In this document: in pieces, positions 34,474-45,371 of the stretch
Layout: each line of letters begins with the position of its first letter
How positions within the stretch are numbered: the stretch's first letter is position 1
Assembly: GCA_037833965.1 (NCBI GenBank)
Contig: AP031359.1
Span: 1,112,001 to 1,176,000, forward strand
DNA from: Marchantia polymorpha subsp. ruderalis
Taxonomy: Eukaryota; Streptophyta; Marchantiopsida; Marchantiales; Marchantiaceae
DNA length: 64,000 bases
Direction of reading: 5' to 3'
Notes under the pieces: model-generated
The model's database searches: none
What the model saw: only the letters and a program-made list of their open reading frames with translations
Told to the model about the DNA's origin: nothing
Program-made: the position numbers and the translations under genes

Positions 34474-37400
34474 TGTGATAACCAACCAATGCTCATTTGC
34501 AGTATAACAGCAAAGTATCAAACTCACAGGAACAGAAACAGCACGCAGAGTACACAAAAGATGTCACGTTTTAGCAGTCTATTGAGGAGTTTGAAATCTC
34601 AGGCTACTGTCACTCCCATAAATACTGCAGGTGTTTGACTCGGAGGTCACTCGGAGGACACACAATGCAGCGTAGTACACCCAAACACACCTAAAACAGA
34701 CAATTGCAAAACTCAGAGGTAGATTGCGACCTCAACTTCAGATTCAGGGGGGAAACAACACGCAGAATACACAGAAGATGTCACGTTTTAACAGTCTATT
34801 GACGAGTTTGAATTCTCAGGCAATTGTCATTTCCAGAAGTACTGCAAAGGTTACCCCCGAAGGCACCTTGAGCAACTTACCACACTCTCACACTCAACCT
34901 AACCTCAACCAATCCTTACTCTGAAGTTAACAAAACTTCACTTTGGTATTAAGGGGGAAATTTCGAAGGAATACAAACAGGGAAAATCGTTCAAAGATGT
35001 AAGTCCGAACTTGCTTAAATCCTGGCTAGCCTACGCTAGCTTAGAACGCTCGGACGAAGGCCTTCTGCTATAGGATGTGGTAACTTTGACAATCTATAAC
35101 TCCTCTTGCGCGGTGACAGAACGAAAGACACAAACACGCAAAGAAAACGACTTCTTAAACTGAACTCGTGAAACCAGAAAATCCCCCAAGGCCAATGCCT
35201 TGGACTACTTTATACAATCTAAAGTCCTACCTACCTAATTCTACTTCATCGACTATGCCTCCTATGAGTCCGCCGGCGACCCACTAATTCCGTACCCCTC
35301 CACTCGTCTGCTCGCCTACGCAGTCCTAGCCGCCTTAACACCCCGGTCACCTCCGCCTCGAGGTTCGCAATAGCATCCCGCGACTTGGACAGGAACACCT
35401 CCAACCGCTTCGCCACTCGCCGCCGACTTCGTCCGTCGCCAGCCATCAAGGAAGTCGCGCGCATCTCGAGTTCGCGCAACGTCACCTTCTCCTAGGTCGC
35501 GATCTCCTAGTGAGCATAACCCCTCAGGCATCGGTCAACCCGCACAACTAATTCTTCCCGCGTGCGATCTGCCGCGCGCCGGTTGTGGTCTTCCACTTCG
35601 GCTAACTGCACTTCTGCCGCCGCCCGCTGCGCCTCAAATTCTTTGCACTGCGACTGCAGTCTACCCAGCAACTCCTCATCCGCCCTCCTTGCAGCCTCGC
35701 TCTCCTCCAATGCTTGCGTCTTCCGCACGAGCTCATCCGCCAGATTGCGGATTTGAACTTGCTGGGCACTTGAGTCCGTGTGGACCTTCGCACGAAGCTC
35801 ATCAATTTTGCGCCGCTCATTTGCCACCATCTCATCTCGCAGCTTAAACACCGCCTTTTGGAGTTTTTGGGCTAAGGCTCATTGATCCTGCAGAAATTTA
35901 TAACGCTCCTCCAAGTTCCGGTACTTGTGGTCCTAGGCAATCAATTCAAGATTCGCCGCCACTTTGGTCCGCGTCCGATATTAGACTAGCTCAACGTAGG
36001 ATCCACCCTGGCGAGAATCCCCGTACTTGGTCACCTTGCGATCAAGGTACCGAAGAAGCGGCACTACCTGCTCACACAGCACTCCGGTCGGCGTACCTTG
36101 CACCGACTGCACTTCTTTTTCCTCCAAAGACGTGTCTTCGTCCGACTCCTGGATTTTTGTTGCTACCAAAATCCTGGGCAATTTTCTAGCACTGGGCCTC
36201 GCAGCCTCCTCTACTGCGGCCTCCATTCCATGCCCTGCTAACATCTCCAACGAGGTGGGAGAACCCACCCCAATTGAACCTGCTAAATCCTCCCACTCTG
36301 GTTCTGCCGAAGGCAGCTCGTTTGCTCCTTCCGCGAAAGGCACACGTGTCCCCGCATCCCTGCCTTTGTACTCCCTGCCCTCAACCGTAGGAATGTTCTC
36401 TGAGGATATCAGCGCCGAAGGCACCTTGTACGGTACTTGCCTTGAAGGTCCTTGCTCCGAAGACCCTTGCTCTGAAAGCGTGTCTTTGAACGGTATTTAT
36501 CCTGAAGGCAAGCACCTCTCTGGCGCAGGCACTCTTGCCATCGCCGCAAGCCTATCTCTCTGGCCCAAAGGCTTAAGTGCTTCCTCCGAAGGCACATGTG
36601 CCTTCGGCGCAGGGAGGTCAGTAGAACTCCCAAGAACTTCTTTACTCACATCCTCCTCCTCTGAGGAAGGCGATCCTCTCAAAATTGCAGCTCGTCCTGT
36701 ATCAGCGCTGCTGCCTGTGGTAAGAATCAGCTTGCGAGCCTTCTACTTCGGTTGGACTTGCTCGTTGGTTGCCCGACGCCTCACTGGGACGGCGAGCGAT
36801 TCTTGCTGTCTCACTTCTTCCTCTTCACAAAATTTCCGCTTCTTGGGTGCCTGCACACCTCGTTGCTCTTCCTCTACTCTCGATCGGCCCGGCGGTGTGA
36901 TTGCGGGCACTTCGTCGGAGTCCACATCAACCTCAACATCCTTTAAAAACTTCCCTCGATTCATCCGCAACAGCAAGGGAAATTGTTTCTTCTCCTCGGC
37001 CATCAGACATCCCATCGACCGATAGAAATTTATCAAGAACGGGGAAAGGTGATTAATCGATCCCTCCTTCTCCTCTCCTGCATGCTGACGCGTGGCCTTC
37101 CACAAAATGCGAGCCCAATGAATTGGTGTACCTGCTAGCATCAACTTTACAAATGCCACTTGCCAAAAAGTCATGTAGGAAGTCTTGTGTGGCTGCAGAA
37201 TCTGGAAAATCGCCATCGCGACATTCCTCCGTTTTCAGTCAACGTAGTCACGGGTCTTGTAGTGTTCTTGCGCGAGCGGTGATTCTTGAGAAGGGCGTCG
37301 AAGGTCAACTCCTTCTCCTACGAGAGCTGAACACTCTCGCTGTCAAACAAGAGGTCACCCTCAGACCCCGCACATCTCCCCAAGACCTGCTCCCAGTCGC

Positions 37401-38186
37401 TAACTTGCCATCTCTCCGGGTGCGGTCGATATCCTGTCGAATTCTAGTCCTTCTCGCGCAGCCACTCCTTAAACATCGCCGAGCACACTTAATTCCATCC
37501 CCACAAGAGGAAACTGAGTTTTACTATTGTCAATTCCTCTTGAAATGCTCGCAATCTGATTTGCGGCACCCGCAGTGGTATCATCCTCAACGTCACGGAC
37601 TTGTCCATCGAATTCTTCTCGCTCGCTGCTTGCTCCTGCTATCACTGCGCGTTGATGGTTTGGGTAGACGCGAAATCAATAATGTGCGAGTGGACTTCTT
37701 CTCTGTCCATCAAGAATCATCAAGTTTGACATTTGAACTTGGCAACGGGCCGCTTGAATGTTGTTCCCGCGATGAGGTGTAACAGCCTGCTTCCCACACG
37801 CAACTTCACGCTCCGCCGTCGCACGGATTCCCACACTTGTACATTTGACATTCATGATAACGCCGATTTTTGCCGGAGGAGATCTTCTTCCACGTACCGC
37901 TGAAGGTGCTAGTGGCAAAGGCGTCTCCTTCAGCCATTTCCCTTCCGCCAAAGGCGCTTGCGCCGAAGGCGTCAGCTACGAAGGCCTGCTGAGCAAAGCC
38001 CTTAAACCAGAAATGCCTCCAACCAAGGCACCTTACCTGCCCTCGGAGGAAACTCTTCATCTCTACCCACTGTCATTTCTTATTTATTTCTTCTTATGTA
38101 CCAATTCTTAACTACAGTTACTACCACGGTACTTACTATTCCAAAAACGCTATATTTCCAAAAAAACAAAAAACTGTACCACCACA
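34474..38186 (-). mobile_element. 5' LTR (A-like) with internal gene, 3.7 kb
   Basis: On the minus strand it starts TGTGGTGGTACAG at 38186 and ends TTGGTTATCACA at 34474, immediately followed by the primer-binding site and gag, so it is a 5' LTR. The right flank is pol of another element, which it interrupts. It carries a gene, a hairpin-bearing leader (37860-38000) and one doubled unit that is internally shortened near 34755. Its end (TTATCACA) is shared with the LTR ending at 45371. Confidence 0.82.
35246..37608 (-). pseudogene. LTR-borne gene of the 34474-38186 LTR (lineage A)
   Basis: It begins at the ATG complementary to 37606-37608 (MDKSVTLRMIPLRVPQIRLR). Recognisable parts are HKTSYMTFWQVAFVKLMLAG, IHWARILWKATRQHAGEEKE, LSPFLINFYRSMGCLMAEEK, a KRKFCEEEE linker, a long PSAEG/SSEEALKP linker, then GTPTGVLCEQVVPLLRYLD, a coiled coil (NLADELVRKTQALEE) and LRELEMRATSLMAGDGRSRR with VLRRLGLRRRADE. 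It is a broken fossil with several breaks. Codon use and order match the other lineage A copies. Confidence 0.73.
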
Positions 38187-40320
38187 CCTGAAGTGCTTTG
38201 TCCGCTTGCCACAAGATTGCTCCGAGGCACCATCCGGAGGCATTGAGAGTTATGTGAAATTACTTTGACCAGTCCGGTGAGGCAAGAATTGGTAGAGTCA
38301 CCAGCCTCCTCTTCAGTTCTTTGAAGGCCGCTTGCCGAGCTTCCGTCGAGTACTCGACTTCCTTCTTCAGAAGCTCCATCAATGGTATGGCCAGCTGGGC
38401 GTAGTTCTTGATGAACCTCCAATAGTACCCCACACATCCTAGAAATCCTCGAAGTTCTCGGAGGTTCTTGAGTGGTAGAAGTGCTAGCACAACAATAAAC
38501 TTTTTGAGGTCCACCGCAATTCTTCGACAGCTGACTACGTGGCCCAGTAGTAATCCGCATATCATTCCAAAGAAACACTTACCCGGATGTAGTTTGAGGT
38601 TGGTCTCTCGGCACCTCTGGAACGTCTTCCAGAGTTAAGCTAGGTGCTCCACTGATTTACTAAACACAACAAAGTCATCTATAACCACTTCTAGAAAATG
38701 CTTCGGAAAATCTTGGAAGATAACCATCATCAATTTCTGAAAGGTTCCAAGTGCGTTACCAAGCCCAAAGAGCATCCGATTAAATGCGTAGGTTGCTCAA
38801 TCCGTGGTGAAGGTTGTTTTCAGCTGGTCTTACTTTCGGATGGATACTTGATTATATCGAGAAAACTCGTCTAAAAAGCTAAAACACTCTTGCCAAGCCA
38901 CGTGATCCCGAACCATGTCAATGAAAGGTAAAGGGTAGTGGTCCTTCTTGGTAGCCGCATTCAGCTTTCAAAAATCCTGACATATGTGAATCTTTATCTT
39001 TCCGTTCGTCCCCACCTTCTTTGGTACAATCACAATGGGAAAAATCCATTCTGAGTTGTTTACCGGATAGATGAATCCGACCTCCAACAACTTGTCTAGT
39101 TCTTCTTTCATCATCATGGAGTACTACGGATTGAGCCTGAATTGATTTTGACGGACAGGTGTGGCTCCTTCCATCAAATCAATATGGTGTTCTCCCAGTT
39201 ACGGTGGTATTCCCACGAGATCAGAAGGTTGCGAAGCAAAGACATCATCATATTATGTTAATAAGGCGGGGTACTCTATCCGCTCCTGATCAGACAGTTG
39301 CTTCCCCAAAAAGAAGAACTTTCCTTCTACGACCATAATTGTCTTCAATTACTCATAATTGTCTGGAGATACGACAGTCTTAATAGTTTCCATCTTTGCT
39401 ACTTCTGGTCCCATTCTTACGTCTGCCCACAAATGGATGGTGCCCAATGAGCCAGAAGGGACTGTCGGTAGTGCTCTGGTTGTGATATGATTCCGGATCC
39501 AATCAGAGGAGAGTTCCATGTTGTATTCACCCAAAGATTGGTCACCAATCTTTTCCTCGGATGGATTTAGCTCCTCAACCACGTTCTGGATTTTGCCTTG
39601 TTCCAGAACCGGTTCTGGAAATCCAAAATCTTCTTCTGTCACCTACCTGAATTGTTGCACATGATACGCCTAGATGGAGTCGGACGATTCTAGGTCTGTC
39701 CAATCTGAGGTGTACCCGTCTGAATCGTCAGTCTTGCCTTGATGCTCCTTTGGTCGCCTTGACACGAACACAGCCGGATCTCCAAAGCAGAAGACCTTCT
39801 TGGCTCAATTGACTTTCACTTTTGCTGAATACAACCAGGGTCTTCCCAATAGTAAAGGGAATGGACTGCCTTCTTCTACGCGGATGAGAAGATAGTTTAG
39901 AGGATAAGTTAGTGCGGAAATCTTAGTAGATATTCCAGATAACTTCCCCATCAGAATCACCTTGGATTTGTCCGCCATCCAAAGAGTCTGGTTCGTGGTC
40001 TCAAAGACCGTGTAACCCATATCGTTGGCGGTGCTCTCTAGTAGCAGGTTAACTTCCAATCCTCCATCTACTGGAACGTTTTGGATAATGCAGACGTCAA
40101 TCTCCACAGAAATCTCTGGAGCCCCAAAGTCTTCTAACTCTGCAAAGTTAACTGCTAGAAGAGGTAAATTAACTTTCCTTTTCCTTGGCTTGATCAAGGC
40201 AGCCTTTATTTGCTTCTGATAATTGGGATTGTCATGGAATAGTTGGCCAATAGTTACATTGGCTTTCTGCTCCTTGATATCTTGCAATATATCATATTCA
40301 TCTACCTTGGTGTTAACATT
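38187..40320 (-). mobile_element. Ty3/gypsy pol fragment (PR, RT, RNase H start)
   Basis: On the minus strand it shows an aspartic protease (VPVDGGLEVNLL near 40060; PFPLLLGRPWLYSAKVKVN near 39830) and then a whole but decayed RT region (38600-39300). The RT/RNase H connection (LRELRGFLGCVGYYWRFIKN, about 38440) and RNase H start (ILASPDWSK) follow. It is interrupted on the left by the 5' LTR at 38186 and bordered on the right by an LTR-end fragment. The protease differs from that at 24.3 kb, so another family member is involved. Broken, many breaks. Confidence 0.85.
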
Positions 40321-40625
40321 TGTAATAACCCACCAAAGGCTAAAATTGCAGTATAGCAGCAAAAGGTCAAACCCATAAGGACAGAGGCAACACACAGAGT
40401 ACAAAGTGTCACGTTTTAACAGACTATTGAGGAGTTTGAATTCTCAGGCTACTGTCACTCCCAGAATTATTGCAAGTGCTCAACTCGGAGGTCACTCGGA
40501 GGGCGCACAGTGCAGCGTAGTTCACCCTAACACACACCTGAAACTGGAAAAGCACACTAAGAGGCCGATTAGGACCTCTACTTAAGATTCAGGGGGAAAG
40601 TTTCCCAAGAGTATACTCAAAGGAT
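40321..40625 (-). mobile_element. LTR 3'-end fragment (A-type)
   Basis: The reverse complement ends CTTTGGTGGGTTATTACA at 40321 and covers about 300 bases of the first half of the doubled unit. Similarity ends near 40625, where unrelated sequence begins. There is no primer site on the left side. Confidence 0.75.
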
Positions 40626-42529
40626 CTTCTTATCAGCACTAGCCCAACACAGAATATACCTTGCACAATTCTAGGTAGCAAAAGAAGGTGGAAGGGGCCT
40701 GACGAAGAGTACAGTGAAGCCGGTAGAGGGATGTATCTAGATGGCCTCTTTGAGGTTCTTGTGATCTTCCACAAGCGCTAGAGGAGAGCTCGACCAAGTC
40801 TACGTTACATTGGCTCTGAGAATGGCTTTGCAGATGCCATGATATTGTGCGTTGACCTTACTTGTTGGAGACTTTTCTATCTATAAACACTATGTAGAAA
40901 GGTGGTTTGATCTGGCTTGATCCTTGATCAACAAAGGAAAGAGGAGGGAAATACTTTACAATCTGATATGAGACAAGGTGGAATCAGACCTTCCTACAGA
41001 GTTGTAGGGTTTTACGGTAGTATGTGGGCTGAGAGCCTTGATATAGCTACGATGCACGTGAATACAGATAAAGACTAGCGGTTTGGCGTTTGGACGGGGA
41101 TCTGCTTTGAGGAAGATGGCTCCAACATCATGAGCAGGACCTAGGTCGTTCACAAGATTCAAAATCTGGGCATCATTCACGTCCACCTCTAACACACTCA
41201 CCATGGGCATAACCAGTGCAGATTTTGTCAATGCTTCATCGAGGGTGGGCTCTGCCAGAAGCTCGGTCGACGGCAATATCATACCTTTTGGCTCTAGTAA
41301 CATTGTCGCTGTGACGGTGGAAAACAAAGTTATTACTTTGACGGGGGACAATGTGAAAAATGCACTACTGCCTTCTGTGTAGAACCTAAGGGAGGTGCTT
41401 TATCACGCAGATTCAAACAATGGCAAGAGATACATAAATCTTCTTGCAAAGCAGGTGGACGCAGTTTAGGCAGCTCTCGAGAGATTCTGGGAAAAAGAAA
41501 GCATGCGCGTGGTTGCTGGGAAGATCGGCTAGCCCACTTTAGAAGGCTCTCAAGCAGGTACAAACAACACTCAGATCCACAACCAAAACCTGGTGAACTT
41601 AGCTAGCTGAGGAACATCACGTAAGCTCAATTGGGGAATCCAGGCTGCATTTTTGCAATGTTCAGCAATAATCACAATGCTGGTGGCTTGGAGCAGAGCT
41701 GAGGATTGTACAATCTGAGCAACTTCCAAGCGGAGTACACCATCAACTTTGAAAACTCACCGACCCTTAGCAATCCCATCACCTAGGGAATGGGACTAAG
41801 TAGCAAACAGTCTGTCATTTCCAAAAATGAAATATAACAAGACTTTATCATGCAGGCTGACTGCAACTTGGTCTGTATCACATTGGTTTCAGACCTATGT
41901 GGGCCAACCATACCAAAGTCAGCGACTCGGATGGTTACAGGGTGCTGAACCTGATCAAAGCGCTATAGTGTACAGTGGCGATGTTACAAGCTGGGCTTCA
42001 GATACTTGGGGGCGTAATGTTGGAGCTCAGATATAACAACTTCAGTGATAATCTGCCTCCGGACCTTGAAAGGCTGTCAAGTGCAAAGGAGATCATCATC
42101 AATGACAACATGAGGCAAGGAGAGAATGAAGGTTTCAGTTTTAAGAAGTATTGGGGTCTAGCACCATTCTACGAAAGATGAGTCTTCCCTCTTTGAAGTA
42201 GAGTTTCGATACGAAAGTGGGGAGCAGACTTGTTGCTGAAAGCTTTCGGCGGAGATGATGGCAACCAACCCTTTCAGAGTCTTCAGCTGAGGAAAGTGGA
42301 TGGAATTGGAGACTATTTAAGGTAAGTTCTTACTTCTAGCCCATCATTGAAAGACCAACAATTGGAAGGAGCTGCTTTGGTGCATGCTTGGAAAGCACCT
42401 CACTCACATGGATTTCTCTAAACTCGACGGGGAGGCGTTCAGGGACCTGAGAGGGTATGATCCTTGGACATCACCAAGGATCAAGTTACCCCCATCGAGA
42501 GCGCAGAGGCAGATTTCTGGGTGAGATAA
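40626..42529. other. Unrecognised sequence, possibly part of the dispersed repeat
   Basis: Only modest frames occur: 40956-41351 on the minus strand (131 aa, with LNLVNDLGPAHDVGAIFLKA) and 41827-42181 on the plus strand (YSGDVTSWASDTWGRNVGAQ; LPPDLERLSSAKEIIINDN). None matches a family I know. The right end (about 42380-42530) is weakly similar to the reverse complement of 10776-10900, so part of this may belong to the same repeated unit as 10.1-12.4 kb. Confidence 0.25.
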
Positions 42530-43166
42530 GATGAGACTATTTTTAGTTCAGATGATTTTTTTTCACTGTTTTACTTGTAAATGTACCTTTTGACCCTTGG
42601 CCTTGGCCTTTTTCGAGGTGCTTGGAACTTTTTGCATACTATATAGTGTGGTGTTTAGAAGTTCATAGGGGGGATGGCATCAAAAGATTACGAGCTTAGA
42701 GCCCGAGAGGTAGTGTCCCTTTTCTTTTCCTCATGATTGATGAGACGCAAGTTAGTGATACTTTCCTCGTGTGATGCATGTAGATTTCTAGCAGCCAGCT
42801 TTCCTTGTGTACTCCTGAGAAGTTTTGAACTTTCCTTGCAGGGTAGCTGTGAGAAGTAGTCTAGAAAGTTGAGAGTAATATTTGATGGTTATTTCTAGAT
42901 GGGAGGTAGCACACCTTGATGACAGCAAGGTGTTACCCCATTGGAAAAGGACTGAGGATAGAAATAGATTTTTGCAAATTTTTGAGTAGTAATGCTCTTC
43001 CGGTGACGGAATTAAAATACATCACATGTACGTCTGAGTGTAACGTGGTTTTTTTTAGTGTTTTCTTTACTCAGGAGGCCCTTCCAGTGAATTCGGTTAC
43101 AACAACAAGTATTTTTCATCACATGAGAGTTTTATTGGTGTACTTACTTGTAACAAGTCCTGACAG
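42530..43166 (+). repeat. Dispersed repeat, copy 2 (matches 10109-10775 inverted)
   Basis: It carries the same landmarks as copy 1, in the same order: GAGACTATTTTTAG, TGACCCTTGGCCTTGGCC, TTGCATACTATATAGTGTGG, CACACCTTGATGACAGCAAGG and the end AACAAGTCCTGACA. The last base of similarity, 43166, abuts an LTR-gene fragment. The identical end point in two far-apart copies marks a true element boundary. Confidence 0.65.
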
Positions 43167-43440
43167 TCGCGGACTAGAGCGGAAGCGGCAAAATTGGCGT
43201 TCCAGCAATTGAAAGAGGAGACGAGCGAATGTTTGCGTTTGCGGGTTGAGAAGTGTCTGCATGATTTTGTTGAGTGGAAAGTTCAAATGTTGAAGTGGAT
43301 GAAATTGGATTCACTGGAGCGGCGATTGATAGGAATCAAGATCAGTGGAACCGTCGAGCATCATCAGTTAGTTAGATTAGTCAATTCTTTCTCTTCCGGG
43401 TTTAAAGAAGCATGAGAGAACTTAGAGATCTTAAAAACTC
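43167..43440 (+). mobile_element. C-terminal fragment of an LTR-borne gene (lineage B)
   Basis: The frame encodes LRVEKCLHDFVEWKVQMLKW, LDSLERRLIGIKISG and LVRLVNSFSSGFKEA, the C-terminal domain found in lineage B at 15.9 kb and 49.9 kb. It is bounded by the dispersed repeat on the left and a perfect palindrome on the right. A truncated fossil. Confidence 0.65.
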
Positions 43441-43480
43441 CTAGCCTACGCAACACGCCTAGGCGTGTTGCGTAGGCTAG
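43441..43480. repeat. Perfect 40-bp palindrome
   Basis: The 40 bases are identical to their own reverse complement, with CGCCTAGGCG at the centre and CTAGCCTACG at the left end. Each arm resembles the VLRRLG-coding bases of the LTR gene. To the left, LTR-gene sequence is in plus orientation; to the right, LTR sequence is in minus orientation, so the palindrome sits exactly at an inversion point. Confidence 0.9.
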
Positions 43481-43789
43481 AACCAGCGTGCCAAGCTCTA
43501 TCTATCGAGACTCTACCTAAGTCAAATAGTTACTAATTTAAAAAGCTATGAGGTATTTACTCTATCAGATCATAACTCATCCAATTCAACTTTATTGCTT
43601 ACAAGTAAAAACACTAACTTCAAAGAGAGAAAGCTTAATGGATTCCACTACTACTAATTGGACCTCTACCACAAAATCTACTATTAACTCTACTTCGTGG
43701 TTTTCTTATCCTAAAAGTGTGATAAATTACTAGTCTTCTACCTCTCAAACTTCTCGTTTCGGAAAAAAAGAAGAAAACTAAGCACCACA
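43481..43789 (-). mobile_element. LTR 5'-start fragment (B-type)
   Basis: In reverse complement it begins TGTGGTGCTTAGTTTTCTTC at 43789, the start of a B-type LTR, and continues through about 300 bases of leader-like sequence to the palindrome. Truncated fossil. Confidence 0.65.
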
Positions 43790-43914
43790 GTAAAACTCCT
43801 CAATAGAATGTTAATCAGTGACATTTTTTCAATCTTTGATGTTGTTTTCGTCCCTATGGAAATGAATTTAGACCATTATGCTCCCTTCTGGTATTTGTTT
43901 GTTATCATATAGAT
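43790..43914 (+). mobile_element. LTR 3'-end fragment with post-LTR spacer
   Basis: It matches 45249-45375: AAACTCCTCAATAGAATGTTAATCAGTGAC-type bases (shared in part) and an end in GTTATCATATAGATGAACAAA. The primer site that should follow is not present. It is a duplicate of the LTR end found 1.4 kb downstream. Confidence 0.6.
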
Positions 43915-45371
43915 GAACAAACTATTTTTATTCTTTAGCCACTATTTGAGTTTAAGGAGCTCCTAGAGACAGCTAACTCCTAATTGTATTATACTAACCT
44001 AATTCTAACATAATACTACCTAGCCTAATTCTTATTTATTTCTTTTGTCTGATTTGTTGGTATAAAACTAGAACTGTTTGGAAATTGGTTCCCACATCTT
44101 CGGCGTGTGCTAGTCAAGGAGAAGGAACTGCGTAAGGAGGAAATACTGAGAACCGAAGGTCTACGGCGAGAGATAGTGACGATGAAGATGATGACAATGG
44201 ACCTTTGGGGGAGGATCGAGGCACGCAGAGTAGCGTACAATGTGGAGTCGTGACGTGTGAATGAGTTTACATCAAGTTTGGGGGATTGGAATTGAGAGCA
44301 CGAGGTCAAATTGACTAGTTGGATGTGGAAATTGGTTGAGTGCGAGGCTGCTAAGTCTGCAGAGATCAAATTTGGACCAATCGCAATCTGGATGCAGATT
44401 GCGGTTGGTTGAAAACCCAATTGAAGACGGTTGAGGAGTACTTAGCAATGTTGCAAACAAAAGCAGAAGCGGCGAAATTGACTGTTTGGTAGTTGGAAGA
44501 GCAAACGACCGACAGGTTGCGATTGCGACTTGAGAGGTGTCTTCACGGTTTGTAGAGTGGGAGATCCAGATGCTGAAGTGGACAAAGCTGGACTTGCAGG
44601 AGCGGCGATTGAAGAAATTGGAGGCCAGCGGAACTGTCAGACATTGATAGTTAGTAAGATTAGTGAATTCTTTCTATTCTAGTTTGTAAGAGACGAAGGA
44701 GAACCTAGAGTTAGAAATTTTAGGCGTTTTGCATAGGATAGGAGAAGACAGAAGCTCAGCGGATGTAGTAACCGTCGTGTCGATTGATTTCACACCTAGT
44801 AATGGCTCGCCTCAGGCGGCTGAATTGTCAAGATGTTCATTGTGAATAAACAGGCCCAAGGCTCTAATCTTGGAGGACTTTTTTTGTCAATTCATTTGTC
44901 TCAACTTTCAACCTGTGTCTATCCTGTGCATTTGTGAGGTTGTGTGTGTGTGTCACCGTGCATGGTGCGCTTCAGTTTGTCAATGATACCACATCTAAAG
45001 TCGTGAGTGTCCAATTTGAACGTTTTGAGTGTGCCTAGGATCGCTTGGAAAGTAAGCAAGTTTGAATTTGGGTATTCGGAGCAGTTAGCTGAGAGTGCAA
45101 TGTCGGGAAGTTTTTACCTGAATATCGAGTGCAGGATCGGGTGCGATTCTTGTAGGCACTTATTAGATTTAATTTAGGTTGTGGATGTTCATACTTTGCT
45201 CTACGTGCCTTTGGTCGAGCACTGTCTTATGGAAGTGACATTAGCTTGAGAAGTAAAATTCCTCAATAGAATGTTAATCAGTGACAGTTCTTGAACCTTT
45301 GGTGTTGTTTCGTCCTTGTGGCAACGAATGTGTATCATTATGCTCCATTTTGGTTTTTGTTGGTTATCACA
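43915..45371 (+). mobile_element. 5' LTR 3' part with C-terminal part of LTR gene
   Basis: The first 170 bases are AT-rich and unassigned. From about 44090 come remnants of the coiled coil and C-terminal domain of an LTR gene, to about 44830, and then the single end unit (44840-45371) with GTCACCGTGCATGGTGCGCT and a final GGTTATCACA at 45371. A primer-binding site follows directly, so this is the 3' part of a 5' LTR. The LTR start is missing. Broken, several breaks. Confidence 0.7.
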
